Source of the DNA: Prorocentrum cordatum | Lineage: Eukaryota; Sar; Dinophyceae; Prorocentrales; Prorocentraceae | NCBI GenBank assembly: GCA_963575745.1 | Contig: CAUYUJ010020693.1 | Coordinates: 582,791-646,790 of the forward strand | Direction: 5' to 3' | DNA: 64,000 nucleotides | Shown: positions 29,516-41,203 of the stretch, piece after piece | How the letters are laid out: each line of letters opens with the position of its first letter | Position numbering within the stretch: the stretch's first letter is position 1 | The notes under the pieces: model-generated | Database searches by the model: none | What the model was told of the DNA's origin: nothing | What the model saw: only the letters and a program-made list of their open reading frames with translations | Program-made: the position numbers and the translations under genes

Positions 29516-30904
29516 AGTGTCTGCTTCCGTTGTTCTTGTTCTCGAAGACTCGTGTGCATCTTGCGCGGCTGCACGACGTCTTTTGCCTGGGGGAGCTCTG
29601 GAGGGCGCCGTGGGGACGTGGAGGTGGAAGAGGAACCGCTGGACCCTCTGCGTGTTCCAGGGGATCCGTTGTGAGAGGCGCAGCGCAGATGCATGTGTGA
29701 TCGAGTCTTCGCCGGAGGTGAAGCGGGCGAGCAGCAGAGGAACAACGGGGGGACAGAAGTGAGGGCGGATGCGGGGCCATGCAGAGCAGATCCACGAACA
29801 CAGCGGCGGAGGGGGTCCTGAAGTGGCGCTGCCGCTTCGGGGACAGGCGCCATGGGATGCTGCTGCTCGCGCCGGGCGCCGAGGCCTCTCGCTCGCTTCC
29901 TCCCTCCCCAGTCTCCCCCTCCCTCTGGGCAGGAACGCCCCCTCCCTGCCCCTCTCTCGCTCTCGCTCTCGCTCTGTCTCTTTTTTTTTTGTTGTTCTCT
30001 CTCTCTCTCTCTTTCTGTCTTTTTGTTTCTCCTTCGAACATCCTCAGTGCCAAGCCCCTGTGCTCCCCCAGTTGGGCTGCCACTGGGGGCCCTGGGGGGG
30101 GAGGGGGGCGTCTTGGAGCCCTCGCCGTGCCTGCCCCTCGGGGGCGCTTCCCCGGGCCACCCGCCGCCTCGGGGCCACGCGTGGAGCCCCTCGGAGGCAC
30201 GCGGGAGCCCGACGAGGCGAGGAGGGCGACGAGGAGGAAGGCGAGGAGCGCAGTCAGCCCGCCATCGTGGAGGGAGGCGAGGAGGGAGGGAGGCGAGGAG
30301 GGCAGGGAGGCGAGGAGGCGTGGAGGGAGGCGAGGGCGACGAGGAGGGAGGCGAGGAGGGCAGTCAGCCCGTCATCGTGTGGGTGAGCAGCTGCCGGCTG
30401 GGGGAGAGGTGCCGATTCCTCTGTCCCTCCCCGGTTTCTCTTCTTGGGGGGCCTTCTGGGAGGCCCTCGTCGTCACCGCTGGATCCGCCTCGGAACTCTA
30501 GGCAGACCGCACCCCAGGAGACGTCTGGGGAGTATTTTGCAGTATCGGTACCTTTTGGTTTCCTCAGTGGTGTGATGGTGGTGTTGGCGGCGATGGTGCC
30601 TCCTTTCCGCCTTCGCGTTCCCCCTTCTCCCTCATTCTCCTCTCTCTCTCTCTTTCTCGTTCTCTATGTCGCTCCTCGCCCGCCTCCTCGTCGTGTCCCC
30701 GCCGCTCTGTTGATTATCCCCTTTTTATGAAATCAGATTCTTCCTTGCGCTCTAGTCCCCCACTCCTTCCCTCCTCTCTCCTCGCCCCTTCGTCCTCCGT
30801 ATCGTCCTCGCCGCGTTCCTCGTCCGTCGTCTTCCGATCAGTTGTCAATTCCCGCCTCGTCATTCGCCGCATAGGACGAAGAAGACGAGGAAGAGTGGAA
30901 AGAG
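29516..30904. other. No gene recognised; CT tract and GAGGCGAGGAGGG minisatellite
   Basis: 29958-30020 is CT-rich with a T-run. 30195-30375 is built from GAGGCGAGGAGGG(C/A)-like words. The long plus frames 29779-30501 and 29852-30730 cross these and have no domain. Confidence 0.5.
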
Positions 30905-30967
30905 GACGAGTTCACGCTCACGACGTCGACCAACGGGGAGACGAGCGCCGGAAGCATGCAACTGAAG
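30905..30967 (+). other. Possible exon, DEFTLTTSTNGETSAGSMQLK
   Basis: Twenty-one codons of balanced composition ending before GTGCGC, which could be a donor site. The upstream sequence is an acidic GA-rich run. Listed because it lies in the same orientation and setting as the segments at 31361 and 48746. Confidence 0.25.
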
Positions 30968-31360
30968 GTGCGCGCAATATTGTGCACTTGCTGTTTGAGA
31001 GGAGGAACAGGGGGAGGAAGGGGCAGTGGAAGAAACCGAGGTTAGGAGGCGGGACAGGGAGAGGGATAGGGAGGAAGAGGAGCAGGAGGAGGAGGAGGAG
31101 GAGGAGGAGGAGCAGAAGATGGAACAGGAACCCGACGTGTTATGCGTGTGTTGACGTTTCGTTGTGAGCGATAGTTACGCTGTCCCTTTCTCAGCTTGCT
31201 GGTGCCTAGCTTGTGGATGAGAGTGTTGAGCCTCGAATTATGTCCCTGGCCTTCGTGGATCTCTGCATCGCGAGGGCTTCCTGCTCAGAACCCACTGCTT
31301 CTCCTCCGCCTTCTCCTTACAATCCATGTAGAATCCTGCTCCGCTCAGACCCCCGCGCAG

Positions 31361-31474
31361 GTGTGGTTGGCAGCAGGCTTCGCAGCCGGCGATACCATCA
31401 TCATCAAACGGTCAGACGGCACCAGCGAAATCAAGGACTCCAGCATTCCCGTCTCGGCTCCTGAGGGTCTGCAG
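31361..31474 (+). other. Possible exon, GFAAGDTIIIKRSDGTSEIKD module
   Basis: It follows a C-rich run and CAG. 38 codons read VWLAAGFAAGDTIIIKRSDG and then TSEIKDSSIPVSAPEGLQ. The GFAAGDTIIIK wording parallels GLAVGDEITIT at 48746 in the same orientation. The plus frame 31196-31765 includes it, but continues into acidic low-complexity sequence. Confidence 0.35.
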
Positions 31475-31766
31475 GGGAGGAGGATAATAAGGAACAGGAC
31501 AAGGGAGGACGACGAGGACGAGGACGAGGGCCAGGAGGAAGCGAAGGATGACCGGGAAGGGGAAGATGTGAGCGAGTCGGGGCGTGTTTCGTTCCGTTGT
31601 GTTACCAGCACGACTTCTCATGCGCTGTTCTGGGTTTTTGTCATCGCTTCTGTCGCGGATGTGCTCTTGGGGATCGAGCGCGCGAATCCCGAAAGCCACC
31701 TGGATTCTGGCTCCTGGCACCTCCACATCCTCGTTCCCGCCGGAAGAGGACGAAGCGCATCGTAGC

Positions 31767-31768
<2 letters not shown>

Positions 31769-31851
<83 letters not shown>

Positions 31852-32107
31852 GGTGGTGGTGATGGTGATGGTGATGGTGATGGTGATGGTGACAATGATG
31901 ATGACGATGACGATGATGGTGATAGTGGTGGTGATGGTGATGACGATGTTGATGTTGATGATGATTATGATGATGATGATGACAATGCTGATGATGACAA
32001 TGATGATGACGATGATGATGACGATGAGGATGATGGTGATGGTGATGACGTTGATGATGATGGTAATGATGTTGATGATGATGATGATGACAATGATGAT
32101 GATGACG

Positions 32108-32138
<31 letters not shown>

Positions 32139-32291
32139 GACTGATGATGATGTTGATGATGGTGATGATGATAACGATGATGATGCTGATGATACTGATA
32201 ATGATGATGCTGATGATGATGCCGATGCTAATGATAATGATGAAGCTGCTGATACTGATGATGATGCTGATGTTGATGTTGTTGATGATGG

Positions 32292-32331
<40 letters not shown>

Positions 32332-32335
32332 AATA

Positions 32336-32382
<47 letters not shown>

Positions 32383-32388
32383 CATGCT
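31769..32388. repeat. Imperfect (GAT)n tract, 0.6 kb
   Basis: Pure GAT at both ends with GGT/GAC/GCT variants in the middle, one phase throughout. Poly-Met, poly-Asp and poly-Ile frames are artefacts. Confidence 0.95.
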
Positions 32389-32404
32389 GAAAGGGAAAAA
32401 GGGA

Positions 32405-32729
32405 TACGGAGGAGGAGGAGGAGGAGGAGGAGGAGGAGGAGGAGGAACAGGTTCGACGGAGGAGGAGCAGGAGGAGAGAGAACAGGAGGAGGAGGAGGAG
32501 GAGCTATCAGGACGAGGTGGGGAAGAAGGCAGACGAGGACGAGGAGGAAGGGAGAGACCGCGGAGTTCGCGGACGAGGAAGAGGAGGACGGGGCGGCAGT
32601 CTCAGGCTGGAGGGGGGTGGGACGCGCTCGCTCCTTCTGCACCCTCCCCTCCAGCTCCCTCATCCTTCTCGCTCCTCCTCGCTCCTCGTCCTCTCTTCGG
32701 TGGCGAGCGAGGGGGGGAAGTGAGAAGGG
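32405..32729. repeat. GGA tract grading into CTC-rich sequence
   Basis: 32408-32510 is GGA-rich; 32640-32700 is CTC-rich. No gene recognised between them. Confidence 0.7.
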
Positions 32730-32880
32730 GAAGGCCTTCTCGGAAGGCGTTGGAACTTCTCAGAAGCCATCGCGCCTTCTGAGAAGTTGTCCGTGCCTTC
32801 GGGGAAGGCTTAGGACACTTCTCAGAAGGCCGGAGGACTTCCGAGCCTTCTGAGAAGGCCCGCCCTTTCTCACTTCTGCC
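32730..32880 (+). repeat. TTCTnAGAA-rich dispersed repeat, family F5, copy 3
   Basis: The best-preserved copy: repeated CTTCTCAGAAG, CCTTCTGAGAAG and GGCCTTCTCGGAAGG palindromes, then CCGGAGGACTTCCGAGCCTTC. The order matches 22590-22715. Confidence 0.8.
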
Positions 32881-33309
32881 GGGCTCGCCGCCGACCTCTG
32901 CCCTCCACAGGAGTGACAATTTCGTGATCTGAGTTGGTTGCGGTCGTCGATGGGAGAGCTCCCCAGGGCCCAGGGCCACCTTGGAATGACACGCATGTCG
33001 TGCCGCCCCGTCCCCAATGCGCGCGTGCACGCAGCTGCGTGGTCAGACAAGGTCCGCCTTGCCAGAGTGCGTCGCCCAAGAGGAAGTCACTCCGATCCCT
33101 TTGCGATGGGACAGGCCTGGGCGCACGAGTGCGTCTGCGCTTGGCTTCTGGGGACGCCAACTTGCAAGTCTAATCCGCGAAAGGTTTGAACAGAGTTCCT
33201 TTATTATATCTGCGGTTGTCATTTGCATTTCGGCACCGATCCTGACCGAGCCCCCTCCTGGGTCAGGGCTCGGTGCATGCGCCCGGCCGCCCCAAGCCCA
33301 CAGGGCGTG
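32881..33309. other. No gene recognised; small hairpin
   Basis: A hairpin lies at about 33233-33285 (GCACCGATCCTGACCGAGCC against GGTCAGGGCTCGGTGC). Otherwise nothing recognised. Confidence 0.4.
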
Positions 33310-33530
33310 CCCAGGCCTCCTAGATGCGGCCCGAGCAGATGGGGCCAGAGGATCGCGCCGCATCGCCGATGCAGCGGGCGATGCGCCTCATTGTGGAGCC
33401 CGATTTTCCCCTACGTCGACGTCGCAGATGCATCGCCGATGCATCGGGCGATGCGGCTCGATGTGGAGCCCGATCTTCCTCCACGCCGGCGGGGAGACAG
33501 CGCTCCCGCTCCGCCCATCGGTCTGTCGCA
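33310..33530 (+). repeat. Dispersed repeat, family F10, copy 2, with internal tandem
   Basis: Two units of about 92 bp, each with GCATCGCCGATGCA(G/T)CGGGC, GATGCG and TGTGGAGCCCGAT. The reverse complement resembles 6118-6335. Confidence 0.6.
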
Positions 33531-34465
33531 TAGCGCATTGTTGCAGTGACCAGTTGATTCAGTTGATGCTTCGCCGCCGCCGCCTCTTCCTCCTCCTCAA
33601 CTAAAAGACAGAGTACACTGTTATAGTGACCTTTCCCCAGAGTGACCTCGGGTGCGGGCACACCAGAGTCCCCAGATGACTGAACGCGATGCCATAGGAG
33701 CGTCTTGCGCACTCGGGTTTGGCCTCCCCGCGGCCCCCGGACGTCGCGCACCAAAGGTCACCCTTGCCCAGGGTCGCTTCATGCGAGTAGCCGACAGCTC
33801 CTGTGCGGGTTCTCTATCAGCTGGCGCCCCCTCCCTCGAGGGCGTCCAAGAGTGGGGAGATGACTAAGGGGTGAATCTCATGGCCAGGGACATATGACAT
33901 CCACCTAGATTTCAGGCCCTCCTTCTCATTTCAATGCGCTCCCTGGCCCCCCTGGTCCGCGCACAGGCCTCGGGCCAGGAGTTGCGAGCCCCCCTCTTGG
34001 ACGCCCCCCTCTTGGACGCCCCCGACTCTGGTGGCTCGCGCACGGCCACGCGCCGATATGCGGGCCGGCTGGCTGGCTGGCGCGTTGCCGTCATGCTGAT
34101 CGCTCGCGCACGGGTTTCCGCGCAGAGCGTCACGTCGGAGAAGGGCTAGCCGAGACAACGGCGGCCGTTCCTGGCGTTGCTTGTCCCTCGTGGGCCTCCT
34201 GGAGGCCCTGTTCTGGTGTGGCTATGTCGGCCACGCGTTTCGGCTGGAATACTCTGTGCAACAAGGTGCTACACCCTCATTGCAGTCGAAGAGGGTGACC
34301 CCATGCAGTTGTTTGACTCCGAATTCCCGTGAGCAGGGTGGCGTCTCCCACAGCCGCCCCTTTGTGCACTTTCTTGCTGGAGAGGAGCTGTTGAGCTCAG
34401 AAATGTCAGACTAGAAGGCTTCGAGCCCCCTTCGGAGCTCTCTCTCCCCCCCCCCGCGCGCGCCC
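33531..34465. other. No gene recognised
   Basis: Mixed sequence with a doubled CCCCTCTTGGACGCC word at about 33990-34022. No domain recognised. Confidence 0.4.
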
Positions 34466-34513
34466 GAGACCGTCGCGAGCATAGACATCGTGCAGCCCGA
34501 GGCAAAGGAAGAG
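34466..34513 (+). other. Possible exon, ETVASIDIVQPEAKEE
   Basis: Sixteen codons in a protein-like frame flanked by C-runs. The start parallels EVVATIDTSD at 50501. Too short to stand alone. Confidence 0.2.
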
Positions 34514-34721
34514 AAGGAAGAGGTGTCCCCCCCCCCCCGCCTGGCTGTTGGAAGGTCCCTGTGCTCCACCTGCTCCTCGTCGGCCTCCTCAGTCTTCTCC
34601 GCCTCGTCCTCCTCCTCCTCCGCCTCCCCCCCCTGCCCTCTCTTCCCCGCCCACCCTCCTCGTCCACCTCCCGCTCCTCCACCGCGTGGGGGGGAATCAG
34701 AGAAGAAGGGGGGGGGAGGAT

Positions 34722-34912
34722 TGCAAAAACGAAGGATTGCACGAAGGATTGCAAAAACAAGGATTGTAAAAAACGAAGGATTGCAAAACAACCTTCGTTC
34801 AAGTGAGGGCGTTTTTTTGCAATCCTTCGTTCAAGTGGGTTTTTTTTTGCAACCCTTCGTTTTTTTGCAATCCTTCGTTCAAGTGGGTTTTTTGCAATCC
34901 TTCGTTCAAGAG
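34722..34912. repeat. Minisatellite that switches strand
   Basis: 34722-34795 has units GGATTGCAAAAACGAA. From about 34793 the reverse complement, CCTTCGTTCAAGTGGG-T-run-GCAAT, repeats four to five times to 34912. The two halves can pair into an irregular long hairpin. Confidence 0.85.
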
Positions 34913-35114
34913 GAGGATGAAGAGCTTGATGTGATATGGCGACACGGCGCATGTGCGCATGCACCCCCCTTTGGTGGTGGGGCCGTCAGCCGGGTGCACA
35001 GTGACTGGGCAATTGCGGAGCAGAGCGATGGGATTGTTGGAGAGCTTCCCAGGAACCCCACTGGCTTTGTCCTAGCACCCTGCCTCAAGGGCGACGCTTC
35101 AGCTTGAAGGGAGG

Positions 35115-35240
35115 ATGATGATGATGATGAGGAGGAGGAGGAGGAGGAGGAGGGGGAGGAGGAGGAGGAGGAGGGGAGGAGGAGCTTGAGGAGGAGGAGG
35201 AGGAGGAGGAAGGGAAGAAGATGAGGAGGAGGAGGGGATG
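35115..35240. repeat. GGA purine tract
   Basis: GATGATGATGATG followed by GGA/GAG trinucleotides. Confidence 0.9.
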
Positions 35241-36044
35241 GAAGAGCTGGGTGAGGAGGATAAGGGAGGAGAGACAGCATAGGCGCCACTGCCTCTGCGC
35301 ACGTGTCTTGTTGCATGCGTGCGTGTATGTGTAGTTGCACACGGTTATTCCTGTGTATATGTATAATTGTATGTATGTGTGTATATCTATATATAAAAAT
35401 TGAAAGAGATGTGTACGTGCTAACAGGGGGCGACGATACGTATATGCAGTTTGCGTTACGGTTGCGGTATGTATGTGCGTTTTTACAGGAAGCTCCATCG
35501 CCGATCCGAGGCGTCCGCGCGGACCTCCGAGTTGTTATGTTTATAACCTTGTTTGTTCCTCTACTCCCGTGCCAGGAAAGCGGTGTCGGACCTAGCGGGC
35601 TTGCCGCAGCCCGTTTTCAGTGCAGGGCGAACGAAGGGGCCTGCAACAGGGGGTCTGCAATGCGGGCTGAATGGCCCATGTATGCTCAGTATGTGTATGT
35701 TTATGCTTATGTCATATACAAATGTAAATATTTCTTCATTCTATGTCTATATATATATATATATATATATTTGTGTATCGCTCATGTATGCGATCGGGTA
35801 CGATTGGCATCCGCTGTTGGCGACCATGGAGGGCCAGTCGTTCGTGCCCGCGCGGTGCCTACGCCAGCAAACGCACCGTCCATCCATTATCGTTTATGCG
35901 TGCGGGCGTTCTTGCATATCGCGCGTGGGGCGGCGAAGTGGCGTGCACGTGTGTCTTGATTGTGCGATTGATGATCGAGCATGTTCCCAAACGATGACTT
36001 GCCGACCCCTAAGACAGATTTGAAAGGTGCCCCGCGATTTTCCC
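35241..36044. other. AT-rich stretch with TA/TG microsatellites; no gene recognised
   Basis: TATATGTATG-like runs at 35340-35400 and (TA)n at 35748-35771. AT content rises compared with the neighbours. Frames lack domains. Confidence 0.45.
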
Positions 36045-36275
36045 AACATGTGAATTTACATGTTCCTTTTTTTCCCAAAGTGTCAATTCACATTGTCCGT
36101 TTTCCCAAAATTGGAATTCACATTCGGTTTTTCATACAGAGTCCCATACAACACCCCCACATGTCGATTCACATTGTTTTTTCTGTTGTCCAAATGTGAA
36201 TTCACATTCTCAAGTTTCCCAACATGTGAATTCACATGTTGCTTTTCCCCACACTGCGAATTCACATTCAGCCCT
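36045..36275 (+). repeat. Minisatellite of TGTGAATTCACA palindromes
   Basis: Seven palindromic sites (near 36048, 36083, 36109, 36164, 36195, 36225 and 36256), spaced about 26-55 bp apart and separated by T-rich CTTTTCCC-like spacers. The best sites are perfect, AATGTGAATTCACATT and CATGTGAATTCACATG. No frame is conserved. Confidence 0.85.
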
Positions 36276-37589
36276 GGCCCTAATATCCCCCAAACTTAGG
36301 CGCAGTGTCAGTGTTCCGCATGATGAACTGGCTGGGCAGAGTTTGACATCCCGCCGTTTTCGTTTTATCCAACCTTCTCTTCTTGCGCCCTCAGCGCACG
36401 TTGCCTTCTTCGCCTTTCCCCAGCCCCCCCGCCTCCTTGCTTCGTTTACCTTCAAGTCTCGCGCATGTGTGTGATTCCATTCGTTCCCCCGCCGGACACA
36501 GCAATCGAGGATGTATCGCCCATGCATGGCCCATACAGACACCATTGCCGGGACCCTGCGCCCGACCCCCACATTCGTTCTCCCAGTTCGTTACCAGGAC
36601 TTGTGCCTCCCCTTCAAAGTTCAGCCTTCCCCATGCTGCGGTTCTCCCTGCTCGGGGTTCAGTTTCCTCTCCACGTAGGCCGTGTCGGCCCAACTGTGTT
36701 GTGCGCGAACCGTGTAATTTATCAGAGTTCGTGTCTTCCCCACCCCAGACAGCCTTTCCAGCAACACTGCCGAGCTTGACGGTTCCGCCCCTGCGGATAC
36801 GGTTTCATCAGGGTTCGTACCTTCCGCAACCGGGTGTCCCACCAAAACCATGTTTCCGTACCCAGGGAGGCTGTGCCAGGCCGAGCGGGGTATGCGGAGG
36901 CCGTGGTACTTCAGGTTCCTTGCCCTCCCACTGTACCAGCCCCACGAATACCACATTCCCCCTTCCGGCAAGGCTATGTCGGACCGCGCGTGAGCGGTGC
37001 CCCCTCCTCTCCCGCCATACTTCTCAGCACCGTCAGAGTTGCAGGAAAACCCCGCTGGGCCGCGGCAGTGTGGGGGAGTGGGTGGGAGTGCGTCCTCAAC
37101 ATCAGTCCTGTTCCTTCTTGCTGCTCCTTCACCTTGCCTTCCTGTGGCCTTCCCTGCGTGCATATCAATGTCATGGGCATGCCGTTACAGCTACTTTTCT
37201 GCCCCGCTGAGCTCGCAAAGCCGTTGACATCTTCATGAGGGGGTTTTCGATCGCATACTTTGTTGCGCGTCCGCTGCGCAATCCTCCAAGAAGACTCCAC
37301 GAGGACTCGAAGTCAGTCCCTGGAGACACCCACGAAAACCGACAGAAAGCATCTTACATACGCCCTGAAGGAGTTCAAATACCACTCCTTGGGGTAGTCC
37401 ACGGACCCTTTTGGACTCTGGAGGATATCCGGAAACCTTCTTGAGGCTCTCCTGCGATGGCCTGTTGGCCTCTGGGAATCCGCCCCGCCCTCTCTTGGAG
37501 CCCTTCTGGGCCGACTTGAAGCCAGCTCGGGCGACTCGTGTAGCTTCTCTGGGGTCCTCGGGACCATCTCGAGCCCGTGGGGGGCCCGA
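36276..37589. other. No gene recognised
   Basis: The minus frame 36621-37163 (180 codons) and plus frame 36383-37210 overlap, and neither shows a family motif. Recurrent words (CAGGGTTCGTACC, CAGAGTTCGTGTC, CAGTTCGTTACC) suggest an old minisatellite of about 100 bp. Confidence 0.35.
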
Positions 37590-38048
37590 TCGTTCTTGAT
37601 GGTGATGGCGAAGACGATGATGATAGGGAAGAGGAGGTTGATGATGGTGATGATGATGTTGCTGATAAGGATTTGGTTGATGATGGTGCTGGTGATGGTG
37701 TGGATGTGGATTATGATACTGATGAGGATGACGGTTGCGATGGTGACGTCGACGGGGATGAGGGTGTTGATTTTGCAGACGCCGATTGATGATGGTGATG
37801 ACGGCGGTGTAGGTGATGCGAATGACGATGGCGACGAGGGTAATGATGCTGATGGTGGTGGTGATAATACTGACGATGACGACGATGACGCACGATACTG
37901 ACGATTATGACGATGGAAATGGCGATTCCGATTCCGATGATGGTGATGGTGATGATGATGATCATGAATTTGATGATGTTGATGATGTTGATTATGTTGA
38001 TGATGATGATGATGGTGGTGTAGATGGGGATGATGATGATGATGATGC

Positions 38049-38089
<41 letters not shown>

Positions 38090-38404
38090 GTGGTACTGAT
38101 GATGGTGATGACGATGGTGATTCTGATGATGCAAATGATGCTGATGATGCTCATGATGATGTTGCTGATGTTGATGATGGCTATGCTGATGCTGCCGACG
38201 TTGATGTGCAACATCGTCAGTCACATCACCATCGCCATCATCATGCTCACCATCATTATCAACACCAGTACCATTATTATCACCATCATCATCATATTCA
38301 CCAGCATCATCATCAACATCCATCATCATCATCATCGTCGTAGCCACCACCATCATCATCAGCATCACCATTACCAGCAACATCATTATCATCGTCATCA
38401 TCAG

Positions 38405-38455
<51 letters not shown>

Positions 38456-38631
38456 TCGGGCCACGCTCTACAAACTGGCCGCCCTTTCTATTGGCTGGCC
38501 CCAGACGGGTTCAAACTCTCTGGGTGACTTGGACATTCGCTCGGCTCCCACCGTGCCGCTGTCGAGGACTCCGTCGTCATCATCATCATCAGCAGCAGCA
38601 GCGTCATCATCCTCACCATCATCACCACCAC

Positions 38632-38670
<39 letters not shown>

Positions 38671-38757
38671 CACCATTACCATCATCATCATCATAATCAC
38701 CATCATGATCCTAACCCTCATATTCTTTATCACCATCCTCGTTGTCATCACCACCAC

Positions 38758-38792
<35 letters not shown>

Positions 38793-38860
38793 CCATCACC
38801 ATCATCATCATCACCGTTACCATCACCAACATCATCATCATCAGCAGCAGCATCTTGGGC
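37590..38860. repeat. GAT tract that reverses to ATC (inverted simple repeat)
   Basis: 37590-38215 is GAT-rich on plus. At about 38216 it changes to CAT/ATC, which runs to 38458 and again from 38575 to 38850 after a 115-bp unique spacer. The two halves are potentially complementary over hundreds of bases. Confidence 0.9.
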
Positions 38861-39264
38861 CTCGTCATCTTCCTGCCGACCCCTTCATGCCATCCCGAGT
38901 CCTCCGTACCCGAGTCTTACGTCTTCCCGAGTTTCGGGCTGCTCCCCAGATCTAGGCCGAGGAGCCCCTCTGCGGCTGAGTCTGGCCGTGGCCAAGAGAG
39001 CACCGTCGCTCCTCGCTCGGCGCTCCGCATGTCCGCGGACGGCTTGTGTGCAGCGTACCGCGTCGGCGTTCCCCGAGGCGTCGTCGATCCTCGACCCAGG
39101 GATGGTGCGGTGCATAGTTTGTCGGCTCTCGGAGCCGAGCAACTGTGTACCGTACCGTGTTGGGGCGGGGCCTGAGAGGGAGAGTCCGAACGTGGTACGG
39201 TGCTCGGGCGCCGCTCTCGTAGTGCGAAGGCCTTGCGGCCAGTGCCGCCGACCCTGAAGGGGGG

Positions 39265-39317
<53 letters not shown>

Positions 39318-39519
39318 CGCGGCGGCGGCGGCGACGGCGACGGTGGCGACGACTGCGGCGGCGACGGCGACGGCGATGACAACGACATGCACGAAGGAGC
39401 ATCATTGTATTTGCAGGTTCGGGGATCTCTTGGGGTCCTATGGCACTATGGTAGCACGATGACTCTACAGCGTGGGTTCTACAGTGTGGGTTCAGTGGCC
39501 AATGTCTGCACAGAGCGCC
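38861..39519. other. No gene recognised; (GAC)n/(GGC)n tract
   Basis: 39263-39385 is GAC/GGCGAC trinucleotide repeat. 38880-39250 shows no domain in any frame. Confidence 0.5.
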
Positions 39520-39690
39520 CTGGCCGCGCTCGTGAGCCTCGAGACGGTTGTCCATGCAAACGGGGGTCAGCCAGAGCGCTGGATCTTGCAGGACCCTGCA
39601 GGGCCAGGGGCGCATTGACCCAGGCTTGGGTGCAGGATCCTGCAGGAGCTCGCAGGACCGTGTAGAGCATGACTGACCCTGGTCTGGATT
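39520..39690 (+). repeat. Dispersed repeat, family F7, copy 1
   Basis: GAGCCTCGAGACGG, ATGCAAACGGGGGTCAGCCA and GCAGGATCCTGCAGG blocks recur in order at 54260-54385. It contains GGGTCAGCCAG and CTGACCC complementary words and GCAGGATCCTGC palindromes. Confidence 0.7.
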
Positions 39691-40230
39691 GACCCTGCGA
39701 CGAGGAGGAAGAGGAGGAGGATGATGAGGAGGAGGAGAAGGAGGAGGAGTAGGAAGAGGAGGAAGAGGAGGAGGAGGAGGAAGAGGAGGAGGAGGATGAT
39801 GAGGAAGAGGAGGGAGGAGGAGGAGGAGGAGGAGGAGGAGGAGGACGAGGAGGAGGAGGAGGAGGGAGGAGGAGGACTGATCCTGACTGATCCCCGATGG
39901 CCCCGTCGCCGCCGCCCGAGCCGCAGGCGGCAGGGCAGGAGGCGCAGACGGAGGCGGCCGCAGCCCCCCCGCCCCCCCCCCGCGCCTGCGGAGGGGCGGA
40001 GCGGGGCGCGCCTCCCGCGCCGCTTCCTCCTCGCCGTGCCGTCCTCCTCGTCCTCGTCCTCGTCGTGCCCTCTCGCACCTCCTCCTCCTCCGCCTCCTCC
40101 TCCCCCTTCTCTTCCTCCTCCTTTTCCTTCTCCTCTTCGTCGGGCCCTCCTCCCCCTCCTCCTCCTCCTCCTCCTCCTCCTCCTCCTTCTCCTCCTTCCC
40201 CTCCTTCTCCCTCTCTCGTTCTTCTTCCTC
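39691..40230. repeat. GGA tract then CTC tract around GC-rich sequence
   Basis: 39700-39880 is GGA-rich and 40070-40215 is CTC-rich: complementary simple sequence on either side of a GC-rich core. No gene recognised. Confidence 0.85.
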
Positions 40231-40427
40231 AGGCCCGGCGCCGGCGTGTTTTGGCGCACCCGGGCGCCTGTCTCCATCCGGCTCCCGTCGTGTCCTCTGG
40301 CCTCCCTCTGGCTGGGTGTGGTGCTGCATCTTCTCCGTTTCTTCGTCGTTCTGCTCCCGCCAGCACCGCCACGTGACCGCCTCCTCTTCCTCCAGGTGGA
40401 GGCGGAAAGCTTGGAGGAGTCAGGAGG

Positions 40428-40556
40428 GACACATAGACACAGGCACACACAACAGTAGATTTCCGATAAGATATGCGAGAATAGGGGAAGTGGAGGGGAA
40501 GACGAACATCCAGAAGATCTGGAGAGGACTGGGTGTCTATTTGTTTGTGTCTCCCA
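40428..40556 (+). repeat. Dispersed repeat, family F11, copy 1
   Basis: It runs from ACACATAGACACAGGCACAC through GGGGAAGTGGAGGGGAAGAC to TATTTGTTTGTGTCTCCC. 41836-41972 repeats this order. The ACACA and TGTGT ends are inverted. Confidence 0.6.
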
Positions 40557-41129
40557 AGGTTACTTAAGGAGGGGGCTGGGGCGGGTTGGAGGAGGGGGGA
40601 GAGGGTGGCGGGCGGGGATGACGAGAGGAGACGGGAGAAGGAACGGAGAGACGTGAAGGGGAGGAGTGAAGGAATGCGAGAGGAGGGGTAGGATGGGGGT
40701 GAGAGGAATGGGGTGTCCGAGGGAATATGTATGTCCGCACCCTTCAATTCGTATCATGTCGCGCTACGTGTTTGGGGCTGAGCTTGCATGACCCTGACCT
40801 TCAGTTGCCGACAGTTCACTACTGCTTGCACGCGTCCTTGCTCGTATTGGAAACGACGCTGAATTGGGCAGCGATGTTGTTGATACCTATCAAGTATGAG
40901 TTGCCCACGCTGGTAGCACGCCCTTGATCCTCGAGATTTCTCCTCCATCCCCCTCATCCCATATTCCATTATCCCTGACCTCCCTCGCCTCTTGCCTCGT
41001 CCCGCCCTATCCTCCAAGCCCAGCCTTGAGAGGCATGGACATTTACGACCACCACCTTCGGCGAGTCCAGCAAAGACAGCAAGGAAATAGTGGTCACGCA
41101 TCCCGCCTTCCTCCCTCTCTCTCCCTCTC
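40557..41129. other. No gene recognised
   Basis: G/A-rich to about 40725, then unique sequence without recognisable domains or repeats. Confidence 0.4.
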
Positions 41130-41172
41130 TTTCTGTTTTTTTTTTCTCTCTCTCTCTCTCTCTCTCTCTCGC

Positions 41173-41203
<31 letters not shown>

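Noticed and set aside
31597-32853. 418-codon Asp-rich ORF
   Set aside because: It is made of (GAT)n and (GGA)n simple sequence and carries no domain.
37811-38464. His-rich or Asp-rich proteins around 37.3-38.9 kb
   Set aside because: Translation of GAT/CAT simple repeats in both orientations.
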